DNA of 64,000 nucleotides from Aspidiotus rigidus (GCA_035079385.1 JAVHKY010000003.1:24691501-24755500); one strand, 5' to 3'. Counted from the first letter of the stretch, positions 47,345 to 59,509 are shown. The notes: generated by a model not told the origin, from the sequence alone. Made by a program: numbers and translations.

Positions 47345-48170
47345 TTACTTGAAATCGCTTGATGATTAACGGCGGTATCTACGAGTGCACTTCCCGTGAA
47401 ATTGCGATAAACATTTATGTCGAAATCGTCAACTATTCGAAGTTTGAATTTATGGACGGTAACGTTGAAATTAAGTTCTGCACATGATTTTTGTAACATG
47501 CATTTTTTCCACCTTATGGAGTCTCAAGAAAAGATATATTCGCGAATAAATGTTTTTTTCGAGAGGAAGAATCACCAACATTTTTTTGTTTAAAATATCG
47601 TCAAAAAACTTCTTTCTACGTATAATCTTTTGAAGAAGCTGAAGCTTTGAAAATTTGTCAAGTCTCGTTAAGGTTTCTAACTCAAACTCTTCTCAATTCT
47701 ACAGTCCCGTTTTAGAAAATACACAGTAAACCACAAGTTGACGACGTCTATCCGAAGTATAATCTCTGACTGTGGTCCTCGAATTTAACCAAATCGAGGA
47801 TCAATTTCGGCTCCTAATGACCTGATTTTTTTATCACTTGTATGTTTATCTGAAACTGGAGCGATGTCTTACATTATAATATATCACCACAGACGTGGTG
47901 AATATTCAAAGTAAGGTCATTTCGATAGCAAATTCAGAACAGAAGAAGTTTGTTCTGTATTATTGATTTTCACCTTGTGGGGCGCAGGTTGGTAAAGGAG
48001 TATTTTCCGACCTACGCATTTGAAAAAATTTTTATTTAGTTCCAATTCGCACCTTTTTTTTTTCACTTTTTTCAAGTTTTGAGGATCGTTTTTAATTATT
48101 TTGAAACTTCAACGGCATCGAGAATCAGTTTTTAAAAAAAAATGAAACTTCACTGGACGACAAATTAATA
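47345..48170. other. Unannotated DNA
   Basis: No motif-bearing frame or array. Confidence 0.4.
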
Positions 48171-48308
48171 GTGGAGATGAAATTTTACAACACTTTCGTC
48201 CGAAAAAAATTTTTAATATAATTCTGGAGACCGACGTCACGACGTCGGTCTCCAGAATTATATTAAAAATTTTTTTCGGACGAAAGTGTTGTAAAATTTT
48301 ATCTCCAC
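48171..48308. repeat. Near-perfect palindrome, 68 bp arms, 2 nt centre
   Basis: 48171-48238 is complementary to 48241-48308 with a single mismatch that I can find (GATGAAATTTT against GATAAAATTTT). The centre is AC between GACGTC words. The arms begin GTGGAGAT and end GAGACCGACGTC. No convincing TSD is present. The only direct repeat nearby is a low-complexity AAAAAAATGAA. Confidence 0.92.
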
Positions 48309-48309
48309 C

Positions 48310-49475
48310 AGTCTTTTAAAGTTAATTCCATTCAAGATGAATTCAAAAAAATGAAGTCCTATGGGCAAAAAAAAAAAAAAAAAAAAGACAAAAAGTAGTT
48401 ATCCCTTAGAGAATAAGGTATATTATTTTTTTCAGTGAGTATCGAAAGGAAATTTTAATTTTTTTTTTCTCTCATTATATTGAGTAAAGTAAAAATTGAA
48501 AAAATTCACTCACAATTTTCGGCTTTTCAATTTTTCAACTTTTGCTTGAATTTTTGAGCGGAAACAATCTGTGATTGAGTTTGTTTGCTTATGAAGAATT
48601 AGAAATATCCCAAACTTTGTTCGAGTAATAAAACAACATTATATGTGATTACTTAGGTTCTGCTGTGAAAAAAGATTAATTTTTGACGTGAAATTGTGAC
48701 TCAAGATTTGAAAAAAATTCATCCACTTTATTAAGACAGTGTGCATCTAGAGAATTACTTGAATCGCCTTCAAGTGGTCCCTTGTTTGCAGATTTCACGT
48801 GCTTGAATTGTAAGGTACTTCCTTGTACTTGAGAAGTGAAAAGTTCAACATCAAGGTTGTAAAGTTTCTCGTAGCGCTGATACAAAAATTTACCCGAATG
48901 AGCTTCGACTTCAAACAATTTAGGTGCTAAAAGTTATTTTTTTTTTTAGCTGAAAATCTGTTGTCTCATGTATTGGAGGACATTTTCAGGAAATTTCCGC
49001 GAGCTTGAGCGCATCTGATCATCATTACTTTTGGGAATAGGTCCAGAGACTTGAAATAATATGTTCGTCCGTGGAGCTATTCTTATATATGAGGAGGAAC
49101 TGAGAGCAGGACTGGGGGACGACGTCATCAGCCTAAGTTAGAAGAATATTTTTGGGCTAGATATTGCAGGCATTTGTCTAGGTCAGATGGTAGAACTTTT
49201 TCTAGGCCAAGTTGAGAGAGCTTTCTGGAGATATTTTCTATTCCGTATCGTAAAACATGATAATTACTTCATCATATGCACTGAGATATAGTACAGATAA
49301 AACAGATTGCTAAAGCATATCAGTATTCACTCTCACACGGCTTGAGACTCCCTTACAGCAACTCTCTTCTTCGAAGTATGAGCTCGCTTTCTTTAAGCTT
49401 TGCGTTCACCTTCTATCAAGACTTTACAAGTGAATTTAAATTCGTTTTCTACATCTTAAAGACTTAATACATCTA
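48310..49475. other. Unannotated DNA; right part is a dispersed repeat shared with 55.4-55.7 kb
   Basis: 49080-49330 matches 55490-55710 in order: TATATGAGGAGGAACT, GACGTCATCA, TTTTTGGGCTAGA, AACATGATAATTACTTCATC and ATATAGTACA-AT. It is non-coding. An AT-rich A/T-run region at 48368-48480 precedes it. Confidence 0.5.
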
Positions 49476-49778
49476 TACTCACTTGAACATAAAGAAAACA
49501 AATATGAGACAAGCTATTTTCCACGGGGTCGCGAAGCTTAGATGGTTACTTGCAGGCATTGCAAAATTTTTAATGGCTACTAAATCTTTTTTCGTATGAG
49601 AGCTTGGAGTGGACATGGGATACTAAGGATGAATAAAAATGTGGTTGATCGGAGGTAATTAATGACTTTCTTATGATTGTTTGAGATGGAATTTGTGGTG
49701 CAGGGAGAGACAGAATGATGAAGCCGGATGTTTTCGAGAGCTGGGTGAGGGAAAAAGTGTTGAACGGATAGGTCGTTA
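49476..49778. repeat. Dispersed repeat shared with 57.95 kb and 62.94 kb
   Basis: 49480-49560 resembles 57955-58025 (CATAAAGAAAAC, GAGACAAGCT, TTTTCCACGGGG). 49590-49770 is the reverse complement of the 62936-63140 stretch (CTGTCTCTCCCT, CTCAAACAATCATGA-like, CTATCTCCGATC-like). Both partners lie next to Penelope-like fragments, so this may be their non-coding part. Confidence 0.55.
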
Positions 49779-51455
49779 CAGGGCCGGGGGGCCAAGGGCC
49801 CAGGCCTCCACATTTAGGTGGCCTCCACATTTTTCCTCTCATTTCAAAATTTCATTGAATACACATAACTTGGGACCTTCCACAAATAAAATTATCTACT
49901 TCTTTCTTACAACTACTTTCTCTCCAATTTTGAAGTAGGCAAAAATTGATAAGAAAGGAGGAGGGATCAACATTTTGATTTGGCGAAATTTTGAAGGGGG
50001 CCTCCACATAACTTGGGACCTTGCACAAATAAAATTATCTACTTCTTTTTTTCAACTATTTTTTTTCTAATTTTAAAGTGGGCGAAAATTGATACGTGAG
50101 GAGGGGAGGGGTCAAAATGTTGATTTGGAGAACTGTTGAGGGGGGCCTCCACATAACTTGGGACCTTGCACAAATAAAATTATCTACTTCTTTCTTTCAA
50201 CTACTTTCTTTCCAATTTTAAAGTGGGCAAAAATTGATACGTGAGGAGGGGGAGGGGTCAAAATTTTGAGAAATGTTAAGGGGGGCCTCCACATAACTTG
50301 GGACCTGACACAAATAAAATTATCTATTTTTCGAATTTTAAAGTGGGCAAAAATTGATACGTGAGGAGGGGAGGGGGTCAAAATTTTGATTTGGAGAAAT
50401 GTTGAGGCGGGCCTCCACATAACTTGGGACCTGACACAAATAAAATTATCTACTTCTTTCTTTCAACTATCTTTTTTTTCGAATTTTAAAGTGGGCAAAA
50501 ATTGATAAGAGAGGAGGGGGGGTCAAAATTTTGATTTGGAGAAATATTGAGGGGGGCCTCCACATAACTTGGGACCTGACACAAATAAAATTATCAACTT
50601 TTTTCTTTCAACTACTTTTTTCACAATTTTAAAGTGGGCAAAAATTGATAAGAGAGGAGGGGAGGGGTCAACATTTTGATTTGGAGAAATGTTGAGGGGT
50701 CCTCCACATAACTTGGGACCTTGCACAAATAAAATTATCTACTTCTTTCTTTCAACTATTTTTTTTCCAATTTTAAAGTGGGCCAAATTTGATAAGAGAG
50801 GAGGGGAGGGGTCAAAATTTTGATTTGGAGAAATTTTGAAGGGGGCCTCCATATAACTTGGGACCTGGCACAAATAAAATGATCTACTTCTTTCTTTCAA
50901 CTACTTTCTTTCCAATTTTAAAGTGGGCAAAAATTGATACGTGAGGAGGGGCGGGGGTCAAAATTTTGATTTGGAGAAATGTTGAGGGGGGCCTCCACAT
51001 AACATGGGACTTGCACAAATAAAATTATCTACTTCTTTCTTTCAACTATTTTTTTTCCAATTTTCAAGTGGGCAAAAATTGATAAGAGAAGAGGGGGAGG
51101 GTCAAAATTTTGATTTGCAGAAATTTTGAAGGGGGCCTCCACATGCCTTGGGACCTGACACAAATAAAATTATCTACTTCTTTCTTTCAACTATTTTTTT
51201 CCCAATTTTAAAGTGGGCAAAAATTGATACGTGAGGAGGGGGTCAAAATGTTGATTTGGAGAAATGTTGAGGGGGGCCTCCACTTAACTTGGGACCTGGC
51301 ACAAATAAAATTATCTACTTCTTTCCTTCAACTACTTTCTTTCCAATTTTAAAGTGGGCAAAAATTGATACGTGAGGAGGGGTCAAAATTTTGATTTGGA
51401 GAAATGTTGAAGGGGGGCTCCACATAACTAGGACCCCCTTACTGAAAATCCTAAA
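49779..51455. mobile_element. Second hAT-like element with ~145 bp satellite, inverted relative to 4711-6262
   Basis: The left end CAGGGCCGGGGGGCC-like and the right end AAAATCCTAAA match the termini of the element at 4711-6262 in reverse. The last ~10 bp of the right TIR are missing, and no TSD can be found. The interior is the same satellite in reverse orientation, about eleven or twelve units of ~144 bp read as CCTCCACATAACTTGGGACC, then AATAAAATTATCTACTTC, then GGGCAAAAATTGAT. It lies between a Penelope-associated repeat and a LINE fragment. Confidence 0.85.
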
Positions 51456-51489
51456 ACAGATTCACATTGCAATGAGGCGCAATTAGAAG

Positions 51490-52425
51490 AAAGGGTGGGT
51501 GAGACGGGTATGGCCTATGCTTAACACTCGGTTGCAGCTTCACCTTGAAGATCCCGTTAAATGCAACGCACCACAACAGCGACCCCTACGGCACCCCGCA
51601 AGTAACTGGGTGTTTTACTGTACCAGAAGACGCCAGAAGACGTCTCTACTTGGATTTCGCGGCAGCTAAGATAGTTTCTGATCATTCTGAGCAGGTATGC
51701 GAGCACTTCTGCGTCCATGAAGGCTTCCAATATCCTCTCCCGTGGAATTAAGTTGAACGAATTTCTTATGTCGAGGCTGACGGCTGCGCAAAACTGACGG
51801 CTATCCTCTTCAGCCTGATTCCAGCATCTGATGTACAGCGTCCAGTTTGAAAACCGTATTGACTACTAGAAATTGTATCTCTTTGCTTCGAATAGCTCTC
51901 AAGTCCACTTTCTCCAGGAGTTTCCCAACGTGGTCTAGGAGAAAAAGTGGTCAATAAGAGGATGGTAGGCCTTCTTATCGACCAACGCTAGCCTGACTTT
52001 CTTCCACCGTACAAGGAACAGTCCCACAGTCATAGCCGCATTGAATGCTGGGTCACTCCAGACTGAGTTTGGAATCTCATCCGGGCCTGGAGCCTTCCAG
52101 TACTTACCCCGCAGTCTATTGACTGCTGCATCCACCTCCTCGGTACCTACGAGGGATATACCATCCTCTTCTACTCTATTGGTAGCGTTAACATTGGCGG
52201 TGCCTGTTGTACGAATGAACCATCAATGATTTGCCCTACAACATCCGGCTCCATTCGACTCATCGTTGAGAGGCCCTTTAGCTTCTTCAGCACTATCTTG
52301 CAGGGCTTGGCAAACGGGTTCTCCGCCGCCATTTTGCACAACTCTTTCCATACAGCACTCTTGCTGTCTTTTGTGGCTTGAACGCTTCACGATTTTGCGT
52401 GTCATCCTTGCGCAGGGGCCATCGT
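51490..52425 (-). pseudogene. R1/Jockey-type LINE reverse transcriptase fragment
   Basis: On the minus strand, across several frames, I read WKELCKMAAENPFAKPCKIV near 52290-52350 (the linker preceding RT), EEVDAAVNRLRGKYWKAPGP continuing DEIPN near 52070-52140, QYGFQTGRCTSDA near 51840, VSLDIRNSFNLIPRERILEA near 51720-51790 (the motif holding the first catalytic Asp), and a degraded GVPQGS region near 51590 followed by FNGIFKVKLQPSV. Motif order and spacing fit an R1/Jockey-group RT. The YxDD-type motif and everything downstream are missing where the hAT-like element ends. Multiple shifts make it dead. Confidence 0.85.
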
Positions 52426-52429
52426 TCCA

Positions 52430-54922
52430 ATTTTATAGTACTTGTATGCACTGCCGAATCGAGTAACAACTTTCAATAAGAGGATTTCTAAAATGATGAT
52501 CAATAATTAAAATATCGATATGGTGCCCTTATTACAGATTATATGACTTTGAAAATGCCAAAACATATTATTTGTAAGTTACTATCACCGACCACTCATT
52601 GAACAGAAATTTTCACTCCATAAATATCACTCTTGATTCTGATAATTTTTTTTTTTCAATGTCACTCATACTCCATAGGCTGATTTGCCAACTTGTCATT
52701 ATCATAAAATAATTATAAAATTTCCGAAATTAGGAAGTGTGAGGCGTAAACGTGCGTTTTTATAGCCTACCATTCTCAGCCCACAAATTCGCGAAAAAAA
52801 AAATGAATAAGACAACGTTAATCAAATAGGAGAGAGAAATTCATTTCATAAATCGGTATTAATAATTTCCGAAATGGTGAGATTGCGAAGGCGCGAAAAA
52901 TTGATTAAAATCCGCACATGGAGTTCGTAAAACGTTTCAGTGAAGTACCTGCGATGAACGGAGGCATTCGGACCGTTTCTTCTGTATTTGCATATCAGTT
53001 TAACGATGGATAGGTAGTTTGACTGGATGGGGAACGCTTCCTCGCTCCACGAGTCAACCAAGGGGTCGCCATACCAGAAGAACCGAGACCTCTTCGGAAA
53101 GAATACCGCTATGAAAGTGTATTACCTCTATGTCAAGTTGGGTGACACTAAGTGCACTATACAGGCCCTAAAACGTCCACAAGTTCTAGAAAACTATTCG
53201 ATCATTGTCAGCGTGAGTGCAGTCATAGCCGTGCATGCATTTTTATGGCACATAAATTAATTAACGAGCTAGATTCTCTTCTACGAGTATAAAGAAATTT
53301 TATATTCGTTCAGATATATACAGGGAATCGTCTCGAACGGTTCGGTTCGCACGACGTTATATCATTTTATGTAATGTCCGATAGTAGTGGTGCGTGAGAA
53401 GAGGGGAAGAGTGGACGACGAAGGAGTGAGAAGCACGAGCTCGTTCGGAAGTGCGACAAAGAAAAACGTTGCACACGAATTACGGTTTTACTTTCACTTC
53501 GCGAGCTGTTTGAGGCAGCGCAATGTGACTGGCGAAATTTATTTACTTCCTAACAAGAGATTTACTCTTTATGTACTCTTCGCACTGTTTTTTTTTTTTT
53601 TCTTACATTTCACTTTTCACCTCCGCTCCGTCTTATTTGAAATGCCAATGTTGCCAAATGAATTTGGGTACCATATTTCCTTTCGATACTTCCTCTGCAG
53701 CATCCAATAATTGATAACGTTTTACGTCAAAATTTAATTCGCCATAAAGACCTGACGATTGAGTTGTGTACGATATGAAGTGCGTAATTCATCATGGAAG
53801 CTTTTGTCCTTGCTTAAACGGTGGCTACGGTACCTACACGTTCATATTATACCAATCAGTCACCGCTGTTCTGTTTAACTTTCAGCAACCTTGAAGACGG
53901 CAGCGCTAGCTATACTCTATTGTCTAGAATTTTTTTTTTTTTTTTTCTATCGAAAAAGTGGGCTTTTTTGTATTCGGTTAAGCCGCACGGTTGTAACAAC
54001 CGCTGAGCGAGTTACCAAATTCGTATTCATTGTTTTCGAACTAGGCGCACTTTCTTTCTGGTTGGCAAATCGCGCGACGCTCGGCTTGCCCGCGCCCGTA
54101 TTTCCGGTACGCGGCCGTACGCCGCTACGTTCATTATCGCTCTTAGCTGAGAATTTTTGGAGCCGACAGCGCTATAAGAATTACCGTCTTTTAATTAGCG
54201 CCACTACGATAAAATTTGCGCTCGTTCGAAAGAAAACGATTGGCATTCTTCTCTATTGTGAAAGAACAATTGTGTCTGTGGAATAGAAAGAAAGGGAAAG
54301 CGGGGAGTGTTGACGTATCTCTCTAGACGTACATATGCAAAGAGAGATAATGAAAATGGTTAAAATTTTCGACGCGCAGATTACTTTAATCGGCTCGAGT
54401 ATAAAAATTTATATGCTCTCGATATTGCTTGGCACGTGTCTTTTTTTCTCTCTTTTTCTCATTCGCGAATCTATTGTAGTCGTATACTTTTTCGTAGGAT
54501 ACTGATGTAATTATATCAACTTTATCTAGGTGGTGGTTAAAAGTCTTAAATAATTTTGATGAGATTATATTGGTTGAACTCGTTAGTACGCGCGGGTCAT
54601 TTGGGAGTTTCTTTCTTCATTGTTTTCGCAAGGTCGGAGTCCAAGCATGAGGATTTATAACGAGATTTGCGAGCCTTAATTGATTCGTGCAATATTTCGT
54701 TTAAAATCATCATTCAAACTGAGGTACATAAGTAGAGTGCAGGATAGTGAAAAGAGCTCAAGTGTGCGATTCTAAGAGTACTTTCGGGTGTTAGTCTATC
54801 ATCAGTTGGGTCGCTAAGGTCTCGAACTTCGGTGTTTATGGTATAATGTTATTAGCTGCAACAATTTTATATCGTGTCCTTATTGGTTCACTCTTTAGAT
54901 CTACGTGCTTCATTTCTATTGG
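52430..54922. other. Unannotated intergenic or intronic DNA
   Basis: Frames up to 131 residues (53891-54286) cross a T16 run and show no motif. No repeats or TIRs. Confidence 0.4.
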
Positions 54923-54935
54923 TTACCAGGTTTGT

Positions 54936-55109
54936 ACGAAAGAAAGGAGCGAGAAGGTACAAACTTGCACAGACAAAAACTTCATTTTACGCTGACCGCG
55001 GTTCGCGGTCAGCGTAAAATGAAGTTTTTGTCTGTGCAAGTTTGTACCTTCTCGCTCCTTTCTTTTGTGCTACATGTAATGGCTTTCAACGTATCACAAA
55101 CACTCTTCC
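54936..55109. mobile_element. Perfect palindrome (62 bp arms, 3 nt loop) plus tail between 13 bp direct repeats
   Basis: 54939-55000 and 55004-55065 are exact reverse complements over 62 bp. The loop is GTT. TTACCAGGTTTGT occurs at 54923-54935 and 55110-55122 and encloses the hairpin and a 44 nt tail. The inner word GTACAAACTT is complementary to AGTTTGTAC-like words at the left flank, which suggests how a template switch could have started. A 185-residue plus-strand frame runs through both arms and is an artefact of the palindrome. Confidence 0.85.
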
Positions 55110-55269
55110 TTACCAGGTTTGTTACTTATCTTATAGGTCGGTTCTGTTCTTTTTTCCTCGTCCAATTACCAAGCTGTATGATTTTTCGCTGTCCTGACTT
55201 GTCTCCTCTTTGCCTTTGCTATCTCCATCTGTTTCTAGAGTTTTGGAGAGAAACCCGGTATCTCTCGTC

Positions 55270-55715
55270 CGAGTTTGATGACGTCAACTATCTAAGTTGG
55301 GTTGGATTACAGGACTGGGGAGTATTTCACATAGGCGGGGAACTAGAAAAAATGTTTACTCTCGAGACGATGATGGGACGAGCGTGCCAACTTTGGACCA
55401 GAGGGACTTGGAAAATTTCAACTCCCAAGCTACCCGACTTCTGTGACATCATCATTTTTTGATGCTATGTGCAGAGACTTGAAATATATACTTATTATTA
55501 GGAGGAACTTGAGAACAGGACTTGGAGATGACGTCATCATTCGTCTAGGTCAGTCTAGGTTGGATTATAGGAATTTTTGTAGGCTAGACCAAGTCCAGAG
55601 AGAGCCTTTGGGAGATTTTGTATAACATGATGAATATTTCATCGTATGTACGAAATATAGTACACATATAGGTAGTACAGATTCCTAAGCATACAGAAAG
55701 TCCAATTCACGTAAA
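55270..55715. repeat. TGACGTCA-bearing dispersed repeat
   Basis: TGACGTCA lies at 55279 and 55529. The right part matches 49080-49330, and words such as GGGACTTGGAAAATTT and ACTCCCAAGCTA recall the 45 bp-minisatellite element. Non-coding. Confidence 0.6.
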
Positions 55716-57950
55716 TCAAAAAAACGCGCATAATGATGCGTTTTTATGAAAAATGCCAAGAATGCTTTTTCGTAGGAAATTTTATGAGGATCATTTTTGG
55801 ACTGAGGTAATTTTCCCGTAACTGCCATCGTTTTCGAAATAAATGCGGAAAACCAATTTTTGGTTTATGTCCGTGCCCTTTACAGTGGAAGCCCACCACT
55901 TGGGGGGGGGCGCACATTGGGATGAATCGCTCATCTAGGCGGCAAAAAATCGAAAAAGTGACTTCGCCAAAATATAAAGTAACTTTGAACATTGTTTTGT
56001 ACTACTTTAAGAATCCTGAATCATGTTTTGAAGAGTCTGTATTCGCATTGAATGACGCCTTACAGTTACTTGAATAATGGGGAGAGTAGAAGGTGCGGGG
56101 ATTTGTTATTCCGTCGCTGTAGAGCACACTGTTGAACCAGTGTCGTACTTATTGACATGTACTTTTTTAAATACTGAATCTGGAGTATTTTTAACGCTCT
56201 TTTACGTGGTTCTCATGGCTTTTAGCTGTATTTTCAATTAAAGCTGGAATGAAGCATTGCCAGTAAGTACTACATACGTGTTCAAAATGCAAGTTCTTCA
56301 GACTGGCAAAAATTTGTGCCAATATGTGCCGAGAAAGTATAACCACAAACAAACGCACAAAAACGTTCACTTTAATCGTGCATTAACACTTGTTGCATTA
56401 ACTTGCATTTTGCAATGATATGAGCATGGTTTTAAAAGTATATGTGGCTTAAAACAAGAAATAATTTGGATTTTTTTCAAGGTATGAAGGAAAGCACCAT
56501 CGTGAAGGGTGTGCGTCGGCCGTTGGGGAAGGCCAGAATGGTGTACAACAGATTGCATATATTCTCCCCAAGTACCCTACACGGTTTGGTATACCAGTAG
56601 TTACTCTGCGACGTTTGTCGGGTGTGTATAGCTAGTCTTTATAAGGAATGACTTCACAAAACTTCACAAAAAAGTTGCTCAAAACTCCATTTATAGAAGA
56701 ATTTTTTTCATCTCCAAATTTTTGATCCAAAAAAATTTTACAGCGTCAAAAATAGACAAATTTTGAATGATTTTAAAGTGAAATAAAAAGCTTATTAACG
56801 AAAATTTTCCAATTCTGCTTTGATACCGTCTTCAATTGAATCTTTCTAAACAATTGGAAAGATTCATTGAAAACTCGAGCAGTGAAAAACTTTTTTCACA
56901 ATAGTAACTGAAAAAAATGATTCCAATCTATTTTTCTTCCCATTTGAATTTTATTTGTATTCTTGCAGATTAAAATTTAGGGATGGTTGTGGAGAATTGA
57001 AATGAATTGGAAATATTTAATCGGTAAAATGATTTTTTTGGTTACAAAACTTGCCCTTATTACCTATTTCATTGAGAAGACGCTGACAACACCTAAAAAA
57101 AAGTATCAAAATTGCTAAAGAAATCTGTTGGAGAAGAAGAGGAAAAGAAGAAGAAGAAGATGACTACAACGATGAGTTTTTCAATTGAAGATTTATGATG
57201 AGAATTGAAAAAAAAATAGAACAAAATAAGTGCAAATAGGTAGTACTAACAAATGATAGAAAATTTTTTTTTTTTTCAAACTTCCTTCAGAGGCATACAA
57301 TAATTAAAAGTGTGACAAATCAAATAGTGAACGAAGGGGTTCATATCAGATATACGACAGAATTGAACTTTTGTGGAGAGGGGAAGGGACTCTCAATTGG
57401 ATAATGAACTTCGGATTTGTGTTCTGTGGTTTAAAAAAAAAACCTATAGATCTTTCTACTGGAGAATCTCTATTTACATCATTTTCATAATAAATTATAG
57501 TATCAAATACTTGTGGTTGAGGGAGGGGGCTTCAAATTAAAAAATGGATTTCAGATATGTGTTCTGCGCAGCAAAAAACCCTCAAACCTATCTTTCTGAC
57601 AGAGAATCTTAATTTATTCCCTGCCAAACATGTGTAAATATGTGTGGAGAGAAGAGGGGTCCGAAAATGGATTTTAGATTCATGTTTTACAAGTATTAGA
57701 ACCCCCTGTTCATGACGGTCAAAGTAATTTTCTTAATTTTTTTATTTTTTGCCGGCGACGAGAGTGTTTCTTCCCACTGTGGGGCGTCAGATTCTTCTCA
57801 CATGTTCCTGAGACCAACTTTGATAGATTCCAACAATGAAACCTTTGCCAGGAATTTTTTCTTTTTCAGAAGTGTTTTTTTTTTCTGGGCTAAGCCATTA
57901 CAAAACAATTTGAATAGGTTTTGCATATCTCAGAGACCTATGACGCTTAC
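55716..57950. other. Unannotated AT-rich DNA
   Basis: No motif-bearing frames. A purine-rich GAAGAAGAGGAAAAGAAG patch lies at 57130-57160. Confidence 0.4.
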
Positions 57951-57954
57951 TCAC

Positions 57955-58510
57955 TTTGACATAAAGAAAACCAAAATAAGACAAGCTGTTTTTCACGGGG
58001 CCGAGGCTTACGAGTACCCCGCTGCATTGTAAAATTTGAAATGGTCTCCAGATTTTTCTTCACTTTGTGCGGTTTTCCCCGTGTATGACTTAAAATATTC
58101 CTTCACCATTGTGCAGCTATTCTTCGTTGCAGCGTTTGCCAGACAGTGACTTTGATCTTTTTCCTCGATGTTTTGGAACGTCTTTCCAGTCTCACCAATG
58201 TAACTGAGCTTTTACTCTCCGGTCGGGCTCCTCTTGTCCTTTTCGTTCGTCTGATCATCTCTGATTCTCGACACCATGGGTGGGCTGTCATGGATACTCG
58301 CATTCACATCATAGCCATTGAACGATTTTATCACATTGTTTATGTACTTTCTCATTATTGTATGGTACAGATGAGGAGTACTTTCTCAGTTCCCTTCTTT
58401 TCTTCCATTTCCCAAGCACTCTCACAACCATACCTCTGGAGTAGCCAATGGTTGTATCGATTTGCTTTACTATCTCGATTTTTTTTCTCTTCTCTTCATT
58501 GTTCTTCAGG
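57955..58510 (-). pseudogene. Penelope-like element fragment, lineage B (copy 1): RT-endonuclease linker and GIY-YIG start
   Basis: On the minus strand from ~58400 I read MRKYINNVIKSFNGYDVNAS, then a shifted MVSRIRDDQTNEKDK, then KLSYIGETGKTFQ at 58168-58205, the start of a GIY-YIG domain. The INNVIKSFNGYDVN segment matches the corresponding part of the copies at 58985-59300 and 61744-62800. The upstream RT core and most of the endonuclease are lost. The 57955-58060 end matches the dispersed repeat at 49480-49560. Confidence 0.7.
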
Positions 58511-58984
58511 ACAGAAAAAACTTCCACAATAATGAGATAGACATGCTTCTCGGTGAAAATTTTCTCGAGTACTTCGACTCACATAAGAGCCGGAGGGTTG
58601 AATTTAAGAAGAGGCGGGAGCTTTTTCGAAGTCGACTAGAATTTATCGTAATTTTTATTCTTTGAAAAAGCTTTTTATTTCCTCTAATTAAGTTTTGTAT
58701 AATATATAATATTTTTAAATTTATTAATGTAGTTGTGTTTTTTTTTTTCTGTTTCGTGTAGGTAAGTCAATGATTTGAAATCGTATTTGGAAGAGGACAA
58801 AAGACAAATTTGTTCAGCAAGTAGGTTTACGTCGAGGAAAGGTAATGTTTAGAATTACTGTAAAGCGTGCGAGAGTTAAAACTTTGGAATTGAAGTTAGA
58901 TCGATGTCATTTGTCGGGTATTTCCTCATCACCTGTCCAAGGCTTTAAACTGCCTTGTGGTCAAGTCACTCTATAACTTACGTG
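58511..58984. other. Unannotated spacer between Penelope-like fragments
   Basis: AT-rich with no readable protein motif. It may be decayed element DNA. Confidence 0.35.
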
Positions 58985-59300
58985 CGACAATTCTACTAGT
59001 TTCTGTTCTTCCTCTCTTTGGTTGTTTCTTATTCCCTTCACCACGGGTGAATTGTTATGTATGCCCTGCACATTTACGTGATTACCGTTGAAGGCCTTAA
59101 TCACCTTGTTTGTGTACTTTCCTACGTAAGGTACTGATCCGGAGTGCTTTCACTCTTTGCCTTTATGGGTTCTGTCTTTGCTTCCGTTTTCCCCAGGTCT
59201 CTTAACTACACCTTAGGGGTAGCCATTGTCTTCCATGGATGATCTGCTTTACTACGTTGTATCTCTTCTCTTCAGTATTCTTCAGCGCAGAAATCGCGTG
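58985..59300 (-). pseudogene. Penelope-like element fragment, lineage B (copy 2)
   Basis: The minus strand reads LKNTEEKRYNVVKQIIHGRQ, later VPYVGKYTNKVIKAFNGNHV and VQGIHNNSPVVKGIRNNQR, in more than one frame. This is the same RT-endonuclease linker as copy 1 (the VPY-G word followed by a KxxIKxF helix is typical of Penelope-like proteins). Neither the RT core nor the GIY-YIG motif remains. Confidence 0.65.
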
Positions 59301-59330
59301 CCTGGGTCGGTGGCACGAGTCTCTTAGGAT

Positions 59331-59496
59331 TCTCATCTGTGGCAATTTCTGGAATTTTTCTCATCTCTGGCAATTACTGGCAAAATAAAATTTTTCCTCA
59401 TGGGTCCCTGAGTTATGAAACGCACTCCAAGAAGACTTCCAACCGTCTGCCCTTTCAGGAAATGAATTGATAAATGCAAGAGAATCCGAGCTCTAG
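59331..59496. mobile_element. Remnant of the TAGAGCCCGGA-type hAT-like family
   Basis: The right end AATCCGAGCTCTA matches the TIR of 29048-30102. Inward, CCCTGAGTTATGAAA-like and GGCAAAATAAAATTTTT words match the interior in reverse orientation. The left end is missing. A TSD cannot be verified. Confidence 0.5.
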
Positions 59497-59509
59497 TCAT
59501 TAAATTGTT

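Noticed and set aside
53387..54286. Plus-strand frames of 107 and 131 residues
   Set aside because: Both pass through long T runs that encode poly-Phe, with no motif elsewhere.
54905..55462. 185-residue plus-strand open frame, among the longest in the window
   Set aside because: It runs through both arms of the perfect palindrome and into a TGACGTCA-bearing repeat, and shows no domain. The length is a by-product of the structure.
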